DNA of 5,812 bases. Source: Gammaproteobacteria bacterium (lineage in GTDB: Bacteria > Pseudomonadota > Gammaproteobacteria > Burkholderiales > Burkholderiaceae_E). The stretch covers positions 1 through 5,812 of the forward strand of contig JAUIAI010000208.1 in the NCBI GenBank assembly GCA_030425615.1, in the 5' to 3' direction. Shown one piece after another: positions 1 to 5,760 of this stretch. Numbering within the stretch: the first letter of the stretch is position 1; every line of letters starts with the position of its first letter. Under the pieces are notes generated by a model. That model saw only the letters and a program-made list of their open reading frames with translations. It had not been told where the DNA came from and made no database searches. The position numbers were made by a program, and so were the translations under genes.

Positions 1-161
1 GGATGGAAGCGCAGGCGATGCGGCTCCGGCATGTGTCTGAAAATATCGCCAATGCCGATACGCCCGGCTACCACCGCAAGACCATCGCGTTCGAGGCGGT
101 GATGGAGGGCGGTCAGGCCACCGGCGAGGTGCGGCTGGGCGAGTCGCCAACGGCCGGCTGA
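1..161 (+). pseudogene. flgC: Truncated flagellar rod protein FlgC (3' end missing)
   Basis: The frame read from base 3 gives MEAQAMRLRHVSENIANADT followed by PGYHRKTIAFE, the N-terminal signature of flagellar proximal-rod proteins. The change from NADTPGY to an RKT.xFE strand is typical of alphaproteobacterial FlgC rather than FlgB. The window opens inside the gene: the visible ATG is probably the internal Met of the usual SGM.AQ segment, so about 15-20 residues lie off the left edge. The frame meets TGA at 159-161 after only 52 visible codons. FlgC is normally about 130-140 residues, and the C-terminal half that packs into the rod (the YDPxHPLAD region and the helix with an ARExxRSYE-like motif) is absent in all three plus frames before the neighbouring gene begins. 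The last residues, GESPTAG, do not look like FlgC. I read this as a gene cut off by a rearrangement or insertion, or as an assembly join. It probably makes no working rod protein. Confidence 0.72.
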
Positions 162-180
162 GCGGGCCGCGGCGGCCCGC
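162..180. terminator. GC-rich hairpin between convergent genes
   Basis: GCGGGCC (162-168) and GGCCCGC (174-180) form a perfect 7-bp stem around a 5-base loop. The pairing can also be drawn as 9-bp arms around a single base. It lies in the 28-base gap between the stop of the truncated flgC and the stop of the convergent dehydroshikimate dehydratase gene, where a bidirectional terminator would be expected. Neither strand has a T-run after the stem, so it is not a classical intrinsic terminator. It could instead protect the 3' end of the mRNA or slow the polymerase for Rho. Confidence 0.35.
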
Positions 181-189
181 GGCACGGGC

Positions 190-1008
190 TCACGCCGGCA
201 TCGCGCCGCCCGACCACAGCCGGGTGAGGTCCGCCATGCCTTCCTCGGCCACGTGGGCCGGATCCTGCTCGCGCAGGCTCTTGCTGAAGCACTCCAGCGA
301 GACCACACCGTCGTAGCCCGTGGCGCGCACCGCCGCCATGAAGGCGCCCAGATCGAAATCGCCGTCGCCCGGCAGGACGCGGTGACCCCGGCTCCAGCGC
401 ATGTAGGGCAGATCCAGGATCGGCGCATCCGAGAGCTGGACCAGGAAGATGCGCTCGCCCGGAATCTGCGCGATGGGTTCGATGGGATGGTCGCGGGCGC
501 ACACGTGAAAGCTGTCGAGCACCAGACCGAGCGCGGGGTGGTCGGCCATGCGCACGAGCTCCCAGGACCTGCGGTAGTCGTGTACGTGCCGGCCCCAGGC
601 GAGCGCCTCGTAGGCCACTCGCAGGCCACGCTCGGCGGCCATATCACCGAGTGCCCGCAGGTCTGCGACGATGGCATCGTCGTCGCAGAGCGCATCGGCA
701 TCGGTGTTCGAACACGTCATGACCATCGGCGCGCCGATGGCCGCCGCGAAATCCAGGCTCGCGACGGCCCGGCGGCGGGCCTCGTCGCGCATATCGTCGG
801 GCATGCCTTCATAGTCGCGCAACGGGAACCAGTCCACGAGCCGTACGGACTGGCCTTCGAACCGCGCACGGATGTCGTCGGGCCCGATCTCGCCGTCGTG
901 CACTTCGGCCTCGAACAGCTCGAGCCCCTCGAACCCGGCCCTGGACGCGGCCTCGATCTTCTGCGCCAGGGACCCGCCCAGCGTGGTGGTGGCTATGCTA
1001 GGAATCAT
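190..1008 (-). CDS. quiC: 3-dehydroshikimate dehydratase (TIM-barrel, AsbF/QuiC type)
   Basis: This 272-residue protein of the sugar phosphate isomerase/epimerase (AP endonuclease 2) TIM-barrel superfamily closely resembles bacterial 3-dehydroshikimate dehydratases, which convert 3-dehydroshikimate to protocatechuate with a divalent metal in the cytoplasm. Diagnostic segments are MIPSIATTTL at the start, DYEGMP near residue 66, MTCSN near 97, YEALAWGRHVHDY at 133-145, LDSFH at 164-168, VQLSDAP at 190-196 and SLECFS at 237-242. The likely metal ligands are E134, D165, Q191 and E239; H168 and R210 are candidates for substrate binding. The protein is the stand-alone form: it lacks the C-terminal 4-hydroxyphenylpyruvate-dioxygenase-like domain of Pseudomonas QuiC1. 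The ATG at 1008 was chosen because the family starts with MIPSIA, because its ATGA overlaps the stop of the flavoprotein gene, and because TCTCC (1016-1020) reads GGAGA seven bases upstream. The longer frame to 1056 adds an unrelated leader. It is the last gene of the operon. A generic sugar isomerase is the main alternative; the neighbouring dehydroquinase argues against it. Confidence 0.85.
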   Translation of the reverse strand: MIPSIATTTLGGSLAQKIEAASRAGFEGLELFEAEVHDGEIGPDDIRARFEGQSVRLVDWFPLRDYEGMPDDMRDEARRRAVASLDFAAAIGAPMVMTCSNTDADALCDDDAIVADLRALGDMAAERGLRVAYEALAWGRHVHDYRRSWELVRMADHPALGLVLDSFHVCARDHPIEPIAQIPGERIFLVQLSDAPILDLPYMRWSRGHRVLPGDGDFDLGAFMAAVRATGYDGVVSLECFSKSLREQDPAHVAEEGMADLTRLWSGGAMPA

Positions 1009-2750
1009 GCGCGCGTCTCCGCCGTCTCCTCCGACCCGGTTGTGACGCGTGAACACGCGTCCCGAGCGGCACTATAGGCGAAAGTCATGCCCGGCCCCAG
1101 CGTGATGCCCGGGCCCGGGTAGTGTCCGGCCATGACCGAGGCCATGTCGTTCCCGCAGGCGTAGAGCCCGGGCACGGGCCGGCCTTCCCGGTCGAGCACG
1201 CGGGCCCGCGTGTCACAGGTGAGCCCCGCACTGGCGCCGATGTCCCCCGGGTGGATCGCCAGGGCGTGAAACGGCGCCTTCGTCACGGGCCCGAGGCAGG
1301 GATTGGGCCCGTGCGCGGCATCGCCGAGGTTCTTCTGGTAGGCGTTGCCGCCCTTGCCGAAATCCTCGTCGGACCCGCGTTCGGCCAGCGCGTTGAAGCG
1401 CGCCACGGTCTGCGTCAGTTGAGCGGCCGGCAGACCGATCCGTCCGGCCAGCGCCCCCAGGGTGTCGGCGCTCACGATGTAGCCCTCGCGCACGGCCCTG
1501 GCCAGTCCGATGCGCCTGGGTCGCACGGAGCCGAGCCCGTAGCGCTCGACGAAGGCGTCGTCACCGATCAGATAGCAGGTCCCACCCGGGTGCTCACGCA
1601 GGGCGCGGCAGATGGCCTGCCCGAACAGATGGTACGGCCAGGCCTCGTTGACGAACCGGCGCCCGGACGGGTCCACTGCCAGGACGCCGGGTTTGCCGCG
1701 ATCCAGGACGAAATGGGGGAAGACGGCCATCGAACCGTCCGCACGCCGGCGCTTGGACACCGGCGCCCAGAACGTGTTGGTTTCGTGTTCGGTCAGGTGC
1801 CCGCCCACGGGGCCCGCCAGGCGCAGACCGTCGCCCGTGACCGTTTCCGACAGCGGAGAGTCCTCGCCGAGTTCGGCCGGCAGCAGGCGCACACGCAGCG
1901 CGGGGTCGCGCGAGAAGCCCCCGGTGGCCAGGATCACACCGGCGCGGGCCCGAACCTCGGTGGCCCCGTTGCCGGGGCCCGATGAACCCGCGGCGCCCGC
2001 GGGGGCCAGCGTCGCACCGACCACCGTTCCCTGCTCGATGCTCAGCCCGTGTACGACGGTGGACAGGGTCGTCTCCACGCCGTGGCGCAGGGCGGCCTCG
2101 TACAGCCTGCCGACCAGGGCATTGCCCATGACCAGGCGCGTTCCGCGCGGGAAGCGCAGCCGGTCGCCAGCGTGTCGCGCGAGCAGTCGGACCGCGTGCG
2201 CGAACGAACGCACGCTTCGCGTGGCGCCCAGCAGGTGGCCGATGTCGGTCCGGTCCACCATCATGCCGCCCATGATCGTGAACTCCGGCAGCGGCGGTGC
2301 CAGCTCCCTGAACCGGGCGGCGAGCACACGGGCGTCGAACGGCGGCACCTCGAGCACCCGGCCGTTCAGGGTGGCCCCCTCGGCGTCGGCGAGGTAATCC
2401 GGGTGATGCGGATAGGCGCGGAACGGCACGCCGGCACGGTCTTCGAGGAAGGCGATCATGTCCGGACCGGACGCTAGAAACGCGTCCATGCGGTCGGCGT
2501 CGTAGGCGTCTCCGAGCACGGCCTTCAGGTATGCGCGCGCCTGGTCGGGCGAATCCGAGCCGGCCGGCGCGTGGCGGGTGTTCGGGACCCACACGGACCC
2601 CGCCGACCGCGCGGACGTCCCGCCCACCTGCCCGGCCTTCTCCACGAGCAGGACGTCCAGCCCGAGCACTGCTCCGGTGACCGCGGCGGTCAGACCGGCC
2701 GCGCCCGCACCGATCACCAGGAGATCGACCTCGCCGGGCAACGGCTTCAT
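1005..2750 (-). CDS. FAD-dependent dehydrogenase (FAD_binding_2, 3-ketosteroid dehydrogenase-like)
   Basis: This is a 581-residue soluble flavoprotein with no signal peptide, haem motif or membrane segment. The N-terminal Rossmann fold is clear: VDLLVIGAGAAGL with GxGxxG at 14-19, the ribose-binding Glu at 37, then GGTSARSAG at 43-51. Further FAD contacts are ATGGF (275-279) and GRRFVNE (363-369). The C-terminus has GLYACGND (528-534) and YPGPGITLGPGMTFAYSAAR (544-563). The Y544/G548 pair matches the YxxxG element that polarises the 3-keto group in 3-ketosteroid delta1-dehydrogenases. This suggests desaturation or oxidation of a ring ketone rather than fumarate reduction. A Gly/Ser/Ala-rich linker sits near 251-262. 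The ATG at 2750 places the Rossmann motif at the usual distance from the N-terminus; an in-frame GTG at 2801 would add 17 unconserved residues. Its position between dehydroquinase and dehydroshikimate dehydratase genes suggests a cyclohexane/cyclohexene carboxylate substrate, possibly quinate, shikimate or their 3-keto forms. The exact reaction and the electron acceptor are unknown. Confidence 0.82.
   Translation of the reverse strand: MKPLPGEVDLLVIGAGAAGLTAAVTGAVLGLDVLLVEKAGQVGGTSARSAGSVWVPNTRHAPAGSDSPDQARAYLKAVLGDAYDADRMDAFLASGPDMIAFLEDRAGVPFRAYPHHPDYLADAEGATLNGRVLEVPPFDARVLAARFRELAPPLPEFTIMGGMMVDRTDIGHLLGATRSVRSFAHAVRLLARHAGDRLRFPRGTRLVMGNALVGRLYEAALRHGVETTLSTVVHGLSIEQGTVVGATLAPAGAAGSSGPGNGATEVRARAGVILATGGFSRDPALRVRLLPAELGEDSPLSETVTGDGLRLAGPVGGHLTEHETNTFWAPVSKRRRADGSMAVFPHFVLDRGKPGVLAVDPSGRRFVNEAWPYHLFGQAICRALREHPGGTCYLIGDDAFVERYGLGSVRPRRIGLARAVREGYIVSADTLGALAGRIGLPAAQLTQTVARFNALAERGSDEDFGKGGNAYQKNLGDAAHGPNPCLGPVTKAPFHALAIHPGDIGASAGLTCDTRARVLDREGRPVPGLYACGNDMASVMAGHYPGPGITLGPGMTFAYSAARDACSRVTTGSEETAETRA
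1044..1061. repeat. 7-bp inverted repeat near the 3' end of the flavoprotein gene
   Basis: GACGCGT (1044-1050) and ACGCGTC (1055-1061) are exact reverse complements around a GAAC spacer. In the minus-strand mRNA they would form a 7-bp hairpin with a 4-base loop, inside the last codons of the flavoprotein gene (residues DACSRV) and 36 bases before the start codon of the dehydroshikimate dehydratase gene. The same arms occur in the opposite order at 2815-2832. A role in coupling or mRNA stability is possible but unproven. Confidence 0.45.
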
Positions 2751-2814
2751 GGCCGGCCGTCGTTCCCGCACCGCGCGCGATGCGTGCCACACACCTCGCA
2801 CCCTGCCGCGGGCG

Positions 2815-2832
2815 ACGCGTCGGCGGACGCGT
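2815..2832. repeat. 7-bp intercistronic inverted repeat after the dehydroquinase gene
   Basis: ACGCGTC (2815-2821) and GACGCGT (2826-2832) pair perfectly around GGCG. The hairpin lies in the 90-base gap between the dehydroquinase stop (2841) and the flavoprotein start (2750), the second-largest non-coding gap in the window. No T-run follows on the minus strand, so read-through into the flavoprotein gene is expected. It may stabilise or divide the transcript. I see nothing else definite in this gap. Confidence 0.45.
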
Positions 2833-2840
2833 TCACCTTG

Positions 2841-3317
2841 TCAGGGGCCGACACGGATCGGCGCGGGCAGGCTGTCCGGCAGCAGGTCGAGCATTCTCGC
2901 CGCGGCCTGCAGCGCCACCATGTAGCCGTAGACCCCGAGTCCGCAGATGACGCCCGTAGACACGGTGGAGATGATGGAGTGCTGGTGGAACGCGTCGCGC
3001 GCGTGGATGTTCGAGATGTGCAGCTCGACGATCGGCTTGTCGAATGTCTTCAGCGCGTCGAGCACCGGGATCGAATGAAACGAGCAGCCGGCCGGGTTGA
3101 TGACGATGGCGTCGGCGGCCTTGCGCGCCTCGTGGATCCAGTCCACGAGTACGCCTTCGTGGTTGGTCTGCCGGCAGTCGATGTCCACGCCGATGATCGC
3201 GGCGTACTCGGCGCAGCTCTTCTCGACCTCGGCCAGCGTGGTGCGACCGTAGATCTCGGGCTCGCGCTCGCCGAGCAGGTTCAGATTGGGTCCGTTGAGA
3301 ATGAAGATGGTGGCCAC
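2841..3317 (-). CDS. aroQ: Type II 3-dehydroquinate dehydratase
   Basis: This 158-residue protein of normal family length dehydrates 3-dehydroquinate to 3-dehydroshikimate. The start VATIFILNGPNLNLLGEREP followed by EIYG is the family signature. It contains the catalytic R18 and Y23 of the flexible lid, the active-site N74 in INPAG, and H100 and R107 in the ELHISNIHAR block. The GVICGLGVYGY segment near 122-132 closes the fold. One deviation is visible: most biosynthetic enzymes have THTS after the Asn, while here it reads SFHS, so the usual His position is Phe and a His sits one residue later. The GTG at 3315-3317 is the start, because the conserved N-terminus begins there and GGAGA lies six bases upstream on the minus strand. 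The enzyme type serves both shikimate biosynthesis and quinate catabolism. A dehydroshikimate dehydratase two genes downstream points to catabolism. Confidence 0.95.
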   Translation of the reverse strand: MATIFILNGPNLNLLGEREPEIYGRTTLAEVEKSCAEYAAIIGVDIDCRQTNHEGVLVDWIHEARKAADAIVINPAGCSFHSIPVLDALKTFDKPIVELHISNIHARDAFHQHSIISTVSTGVICGLGVYGYMVALQAAARMLDLLPDSLPAPIRVGP

Positions 3318-3357
3318 CGCGTGTCTCCGTAATCGGGGAGCGCAGAGGCTAGCAGAA

Positions 3358-4806
3358 TCACGACGAAGGCACGGGGGTGGCGCCGATCCTGCCGATCTGC
3401 AGAGCGGCCTCGCGTCCGCCGACCCGGGCCACGAGCGCGTTCTGGTCGTCCTTGGCGCGGCGGTCGGCCCGCTCCGGTTCGACGATCGAGCGCAGGGCTT
3501 CCTGCAGGGCCAGCATTCGCGCCCGGTGCGCTGGCTTCGCGTGCACGCTGTGAGTCTCTTCGGGGTCCTCGAACAGGTCGAAGAGCTCCGGCTCGTAGCC
3601 GACGTAGTGATGCAGCTTGTAGCGCTCGTCGGCCACCATGAACGCGCCGCTCGGCGAGCCGATCGCGTGGTACTCGCTGAGCACGATGCGGGCGTGGTCC
3701 GGCCGGCCGGCCAGTTCCAGCAGCGAACGGCCGGGCCGCGAGGGATCGTCGTGCGGCAGGCCGAGCGCGTGCAGCACGGTGGGATAGACGTCGACGAGAC
3801 TCGCGTTGGTGGCGCACTCCCGCTGCGGCACTCCCGGACCGGCGAGCAGCATCGGCACCTGCGTGCTCTCGCGGTAGAGCAGAGACTTGTTCCACATGCC
3901 CCGTGCACCGAGATTGTCGCCGTGGTCGCTGATGACGATGACCAGGGTCTCGTCGGCCAGCCCGAGCGTCTGCAGCGCATCCAGGATCTGCCCGATCCGC
4001 TCGTCGACGAAGCTGACCAGGCCGAGATAGCTGCGAATCGCCAGCCGGCGCCGGTCGTCCGTGCCGAGCTGCGCATCCAGTTCGTTGTAACCGGCGAGAC
4101 GCTCGACCCAGGGGTGGCGGACGTAGCCGGTCTCGGGGCGCAGCTTGGGCCACGGCAGCGTCTCCTCGGGGTAGAGGTCGAGGTACTCCTGCGGCACCAC
4201 GAGCGGGAAATGGGGGGCCACGAGGCCGACGAACAGCGCGGCGGGTCCGGCATGCGGCGAGCCGGCACGCTCGCGCAGCCAGCGCACGGCACCCTCGGCC
4301 ACCCGCCGGTCGAACCGGTTGTAGTCGCTCTCGCCGGCTCCCATGCGTCTGAACAGGCCGGCGCCGCCGCCCTTCGGCGGCAGCGGGTCGCGCACGCTGC
4401 CCCAGACCTGGCCGACGCCGCCCGCGATGTGCGCGGCTTCGGTCTGACGGTCGAACCCGGTGTCCGCCTGCCCGTCGCGATAGTGCAGCTTGCCGATCGA
4501 TTCCACGCCGATCCCGGCGTGCTGCAGGGCATGCCCCCAGGAGGACGGATCGCCCGCATAGGCGATGGCGTTGTCCCAGCACCCGTGCCGGTGCACCCAA
4601 TGTCCGGTGGCCAGACTTGCCCGGGCCGGCACGCAGATGGGGCTGGGCGTGTAGGCGCGGCTGAACACGGTGGCACGCCCGGCGAGCCGGTCCAGATTCG
4701 GGGTCCGCGCGACCGGACTGCCGCCGAAACCGGTGTGCCGCGGATCGTGCTCGTCGCTGCACACGACGAGCACCTGCCGGTAGCGGTGCGGCGCGGCGGC
4801 GCTCAC
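3358..4806 (-). CDS. Type I (formylglycine) sulfatase, choline-sulfatase-like
   Basis: This 482-residue alkaline-phosphatase-superfamily sulfatase would hydrolyse a sulfate ester to an alcohol or phenol plus sulfate. The catalytic motif CVPARASLATG (C58-G68) fits C-x-P-x-R, where C58 must be converted to formylglycine. The metal and sulfate pocket is represented by SDEHD (17-21), GKLH (105-108), APHFP (197-201), SDHGD (293-297) and MWNKSLLYRES (304-314, with K307). No N-terminal signal peptide or lipobox is present, so it should act in the cytoplasm on an imported substrate, as choline-sulfatase-type enzymes do. The start is GTG at 4806; its GTGA overlaps the stop of the IclR gene, suggesting translational coupling. 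The dehydroquinase gene follows after 40 bases. The substrate cannot be told from sequence: a sulfate ester feeding the dehydroshikimate route is an inference. Phosphonate monoester hydrolases share the fold and remain an alternative. The cell must supply a formylglycine-generating or anaerobic sulfatase-maturating enzyme, which is not seen here. Confidence 0.9.
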   Translation of the reverse strand: MSAAAPHRYRQVLVVCSDEHDPRHTGFGGSPVARTPNLDRLAGRATVFSRAYTPSPICVPARASLATGHWVHRHGCWDNAIAYAGDPSSWGHALQHAGIGVESIGKLHYRDGQADTGFDRQTEAAHIAGGVGQVWGSVRDPLPPKGGGAGLFRRMGAGESDYNRFDRRVAEGAVRWLRERAGSPHAGPAALFVGLVAPHFPLVVPQEYLDLYPEETLPWPKLRPETGYVRHPWVERLAGYNELDAQLGTDDRRRLAIRSYLGLVSFVDERIGQILDALQTLGLADETLVIVISDHGDNLGARGMWNKSLLYRESTQVPMLLAGPGVPQRECATNASLVDVYPTVLHALGLPHDDPSRPGRSLLELAGRPDHARIVLSEYHAIGSPSGAFMVADERYKLHHYVGYEPELFDLFEDPEETHSVHAKPAHRARMLALQEALRSIVEPERADRRAKDDQNALVARVGGREAALQIGRIGATPVPSS

Positions 4807-5558
4807 GAGCCGTTCGGTGCGATCGCGGCCAGGCGGTCGGTGATGGCCGCGGCGGCCGCCACCACGCGCTCGCGCAGGTAGTCCTCGCGAAACATCTGGA
4901 AGCGCGCCTGGCCGGAGATCAGCGTCACGCTGCCGAGCACATGGCCTGCGTCGCCGAAGATCGGCGCCGACAGGCCGACGTTGTTGTTGTAGAGCTCGCC
5001 CACCGTCATGAACCAGCCGCGCTTGCGCACCTCCGCCATCGCGCGGCTGAAGGCGCGCCAGTCCTCGCCGATGCGGCGCACGTCCGGGTCACCGGTGTGG
5101 GCGTCGTAGAGGCGGCGCAGCTGGCGCGGCCGCATCGCGGCGAGGATGACCCGCGAAGTGGACCCGCGGAACATCGGCATCACCCGCCCGCGCCCCTGCT
5201 CGAGCAGCGGGTTGCCGGCCCGGTGTTCGTAGTGCACGTTGACGACCTTGTCGCCGTAGAGCTGACTGAGCAGCAGTTCGAGCCCCGTGTCGGCGACCAG
5301 CTCTTCGATGACCTCCCGGCTCGCGGACAGCAACGGGTCGTTGCTGCGCACCATGCAGTCCCATTCGATGATGCGCGGACCGGGCGCGTAGCCGCTGGGC
5401 AGCCGCACGAGCAGACCGGCGCCGACCAGCTCGCGGATGTAGCGGTAGGTCGTCGCGATCGGCAGGCCTGTGCGATTGCTGAGCTCTTCCGCCGAGGCGA
5501 CGGGTGAACCGTTGGAGAAGCTGTCGAGCAGATCCAGGATGCGATCGAGACGGGCCAT
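4803..5558 (-). CDS. IclR-family transcriptional regulator
   Basis: This 251-residue protein has the normal IclR size. Residues 1-60 form a winged helix-turn-helix: RILDLLDSF, then the LSNRTGLPIATTYRYIREL helix pair at 26-44, then the wing GLLVRLPSGYAPGPRI. Residues 70-245 are the GAF-like effector-binding domain, recognisable by LLSQLYGDKVVNVHYEHR, MPMFRGSTSRVILAAM near 127-142, KRGWFMTVGEL and NNNVGLSAPIFGDAGHVLGS. IclR proteins control aromatic and quinate-type catabolism (PcaR, PobR and PcaU types) as repressors or activators that bind small organic acids. The ATG at 5556-5558 begins directly at the first helix; upstream there is no strong Shine-Dalgarno sequence. It is the first gene of the minus-strand operon and overlaps the sulfatase start by four bases, so it is likely co-transcribed and autoregulated. 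The divergent gene at 5773 shares its control region. The effector is unknown; a pathway intermediate such as dehydroshikimate or protocatechuate is plausible. Confidence 0.93.
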   Translation of the reverse strand: MARLDRILDLLDSFSNGSPVASAEELSNRTGLPIATTYRYIRELVGAGLLVRLPSGYAPGPRIIEWDCMVRSNDPLLSASREVIEELVADTGLELLLSQLYGDKVVNVHYEHRAGNPLLEQGRGRVMPMFRGSTSRVILAAMRPRQLRRLYDAHTGDPDVRRIGEDWRAFSRAMAEVRKRGWFMTVGELYNNNVGLSAPIFGDAGHVLGSVTLISGQARFQMFREDYLRERVVAAAAAITDRLAAIAPNGS

Positions 5559-5603
5559 GACGGTCAGTATCGCTCAAAAGGGACGAAAAACCAGCGTTCG
5601 AAA

Positions 5604-5628
5604 GTGTCGGGCAGCGATAGCCCGACAC
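5604..5628. promoter_or_regulatory. Perfect 9-bp inverted repeat in the iclR leader/control region
   Basis: GTGTCGGGC (5604-5612) and GCCCGACAC (5620-5628) are exact reverse complements around a 7-base spacer, 46 bases upstream of the IclR start codon. As DNA it has the size of a dimeric-regulator operator. As minus-strand RNA it would fold into a strong hairpin followed by TTTCG and, ten bases later, GGTTTTT, so a weak terminator or attenuator is also possible. Sequence alone does not choose between these. Confidence 0.5.
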
Positions 5629-5715
5629 CGGACCGGCCCTTCGATCGACGTCGTGACCGGGGGCTTCATTGCCAGTTTTCGATAATTCGGCCTGATATGC
5701 AAGCCGGAACACCCA

Positions 5716-5744
5716 TTGACCGTGCCGCCGCATTCGCTTATTTT
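5716..5744 (+). promoter_or_regulatory. Sigma70-like promoter for the divergent gene
   Basis: TTGACC (5716-5721) and TATTTT (5739-5744) match the -35 and -10 hexamers at five and four of six positions, with an ideal 17-base spacer. Transcription would begin near 5751, leaving a leader of roughly 20 bases before the ATG at 5773. The local drop in GC content supports it. No equally good promoter is visible for the minus-strand operon. Confidence 0.6.
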
Positions 5745-5749
5745 GCGAA
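5733..5749. promoter_or_regulatory. Candidate IclR operator overlapping the -10 box
   Basis: TTCGC (5733-5737) and GCGAA (5745-5749) form a perfect 5-bp inverted repeat around the 7-base TTATTTT, which contains the -10 hexamer. The 17-bp palindrome resembles IclR-family operators in size and symmetry. Bound protein would block RNA polymerase at the divergent promoter. Assignment to the adjacent IclR protein is inferred from location. Confidence 0.4.
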
Positions 5750-5760
5750 CTCGACAGCCG

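Noticed and set aside
253..1077. Long plus-strand frame of 274 codons opposite the dehydroshikimate dehydratase gene
   Set aside because: It is antisense to a gene with clear family motifs, its composition is typical of a GC-rich shadow frame (rich in A, R, G, H and V), and it shows no recognisable domain.
1098..1125. GCCCGGGCCCGGG palindromic stretch
   Set aside because: It encodes the conserved GPGITLGPG segment of the flavoprotein; Gly/Pro codons in GC-rich DNA explain the symmetry.
2751..2801. GTG start at 2801 for the flavoprotein, adding 17 residues
   Set aside because: The added residues are Arg-rich and unlike the family, and the Rossmann motif would lie too far from the N-terminus. 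The ATG at 2750 fits better, although its ribosome binding site is weak.
2841..4676. A 611-codon minus-strand frame that could be taken as a fusion of an unknown domain with dehydroquinase
   Set aside because: The part upstream of 3317 is the sulfatase gene read out of frame (rich in R, S, P and T). Only the last 158 codons are the real dehydroquinase, which has its own GTG start and ribosome binding site.
3286..4881. Plus-strand frame of 531 codons opposite the sulfatase gene
   Set aside because: It mirrors a well-supported sulfatase and crosses into the IclR gene; there is no conserved motif or ribosome binding site.
5674..5702. Possible minus-strand promoter (TTGCAT with AAAACT 17 bases on)
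   Set aside because: The -10 match is too poor to annotate. The operon promoter must lie in 5559-5772, but I cannot place it.
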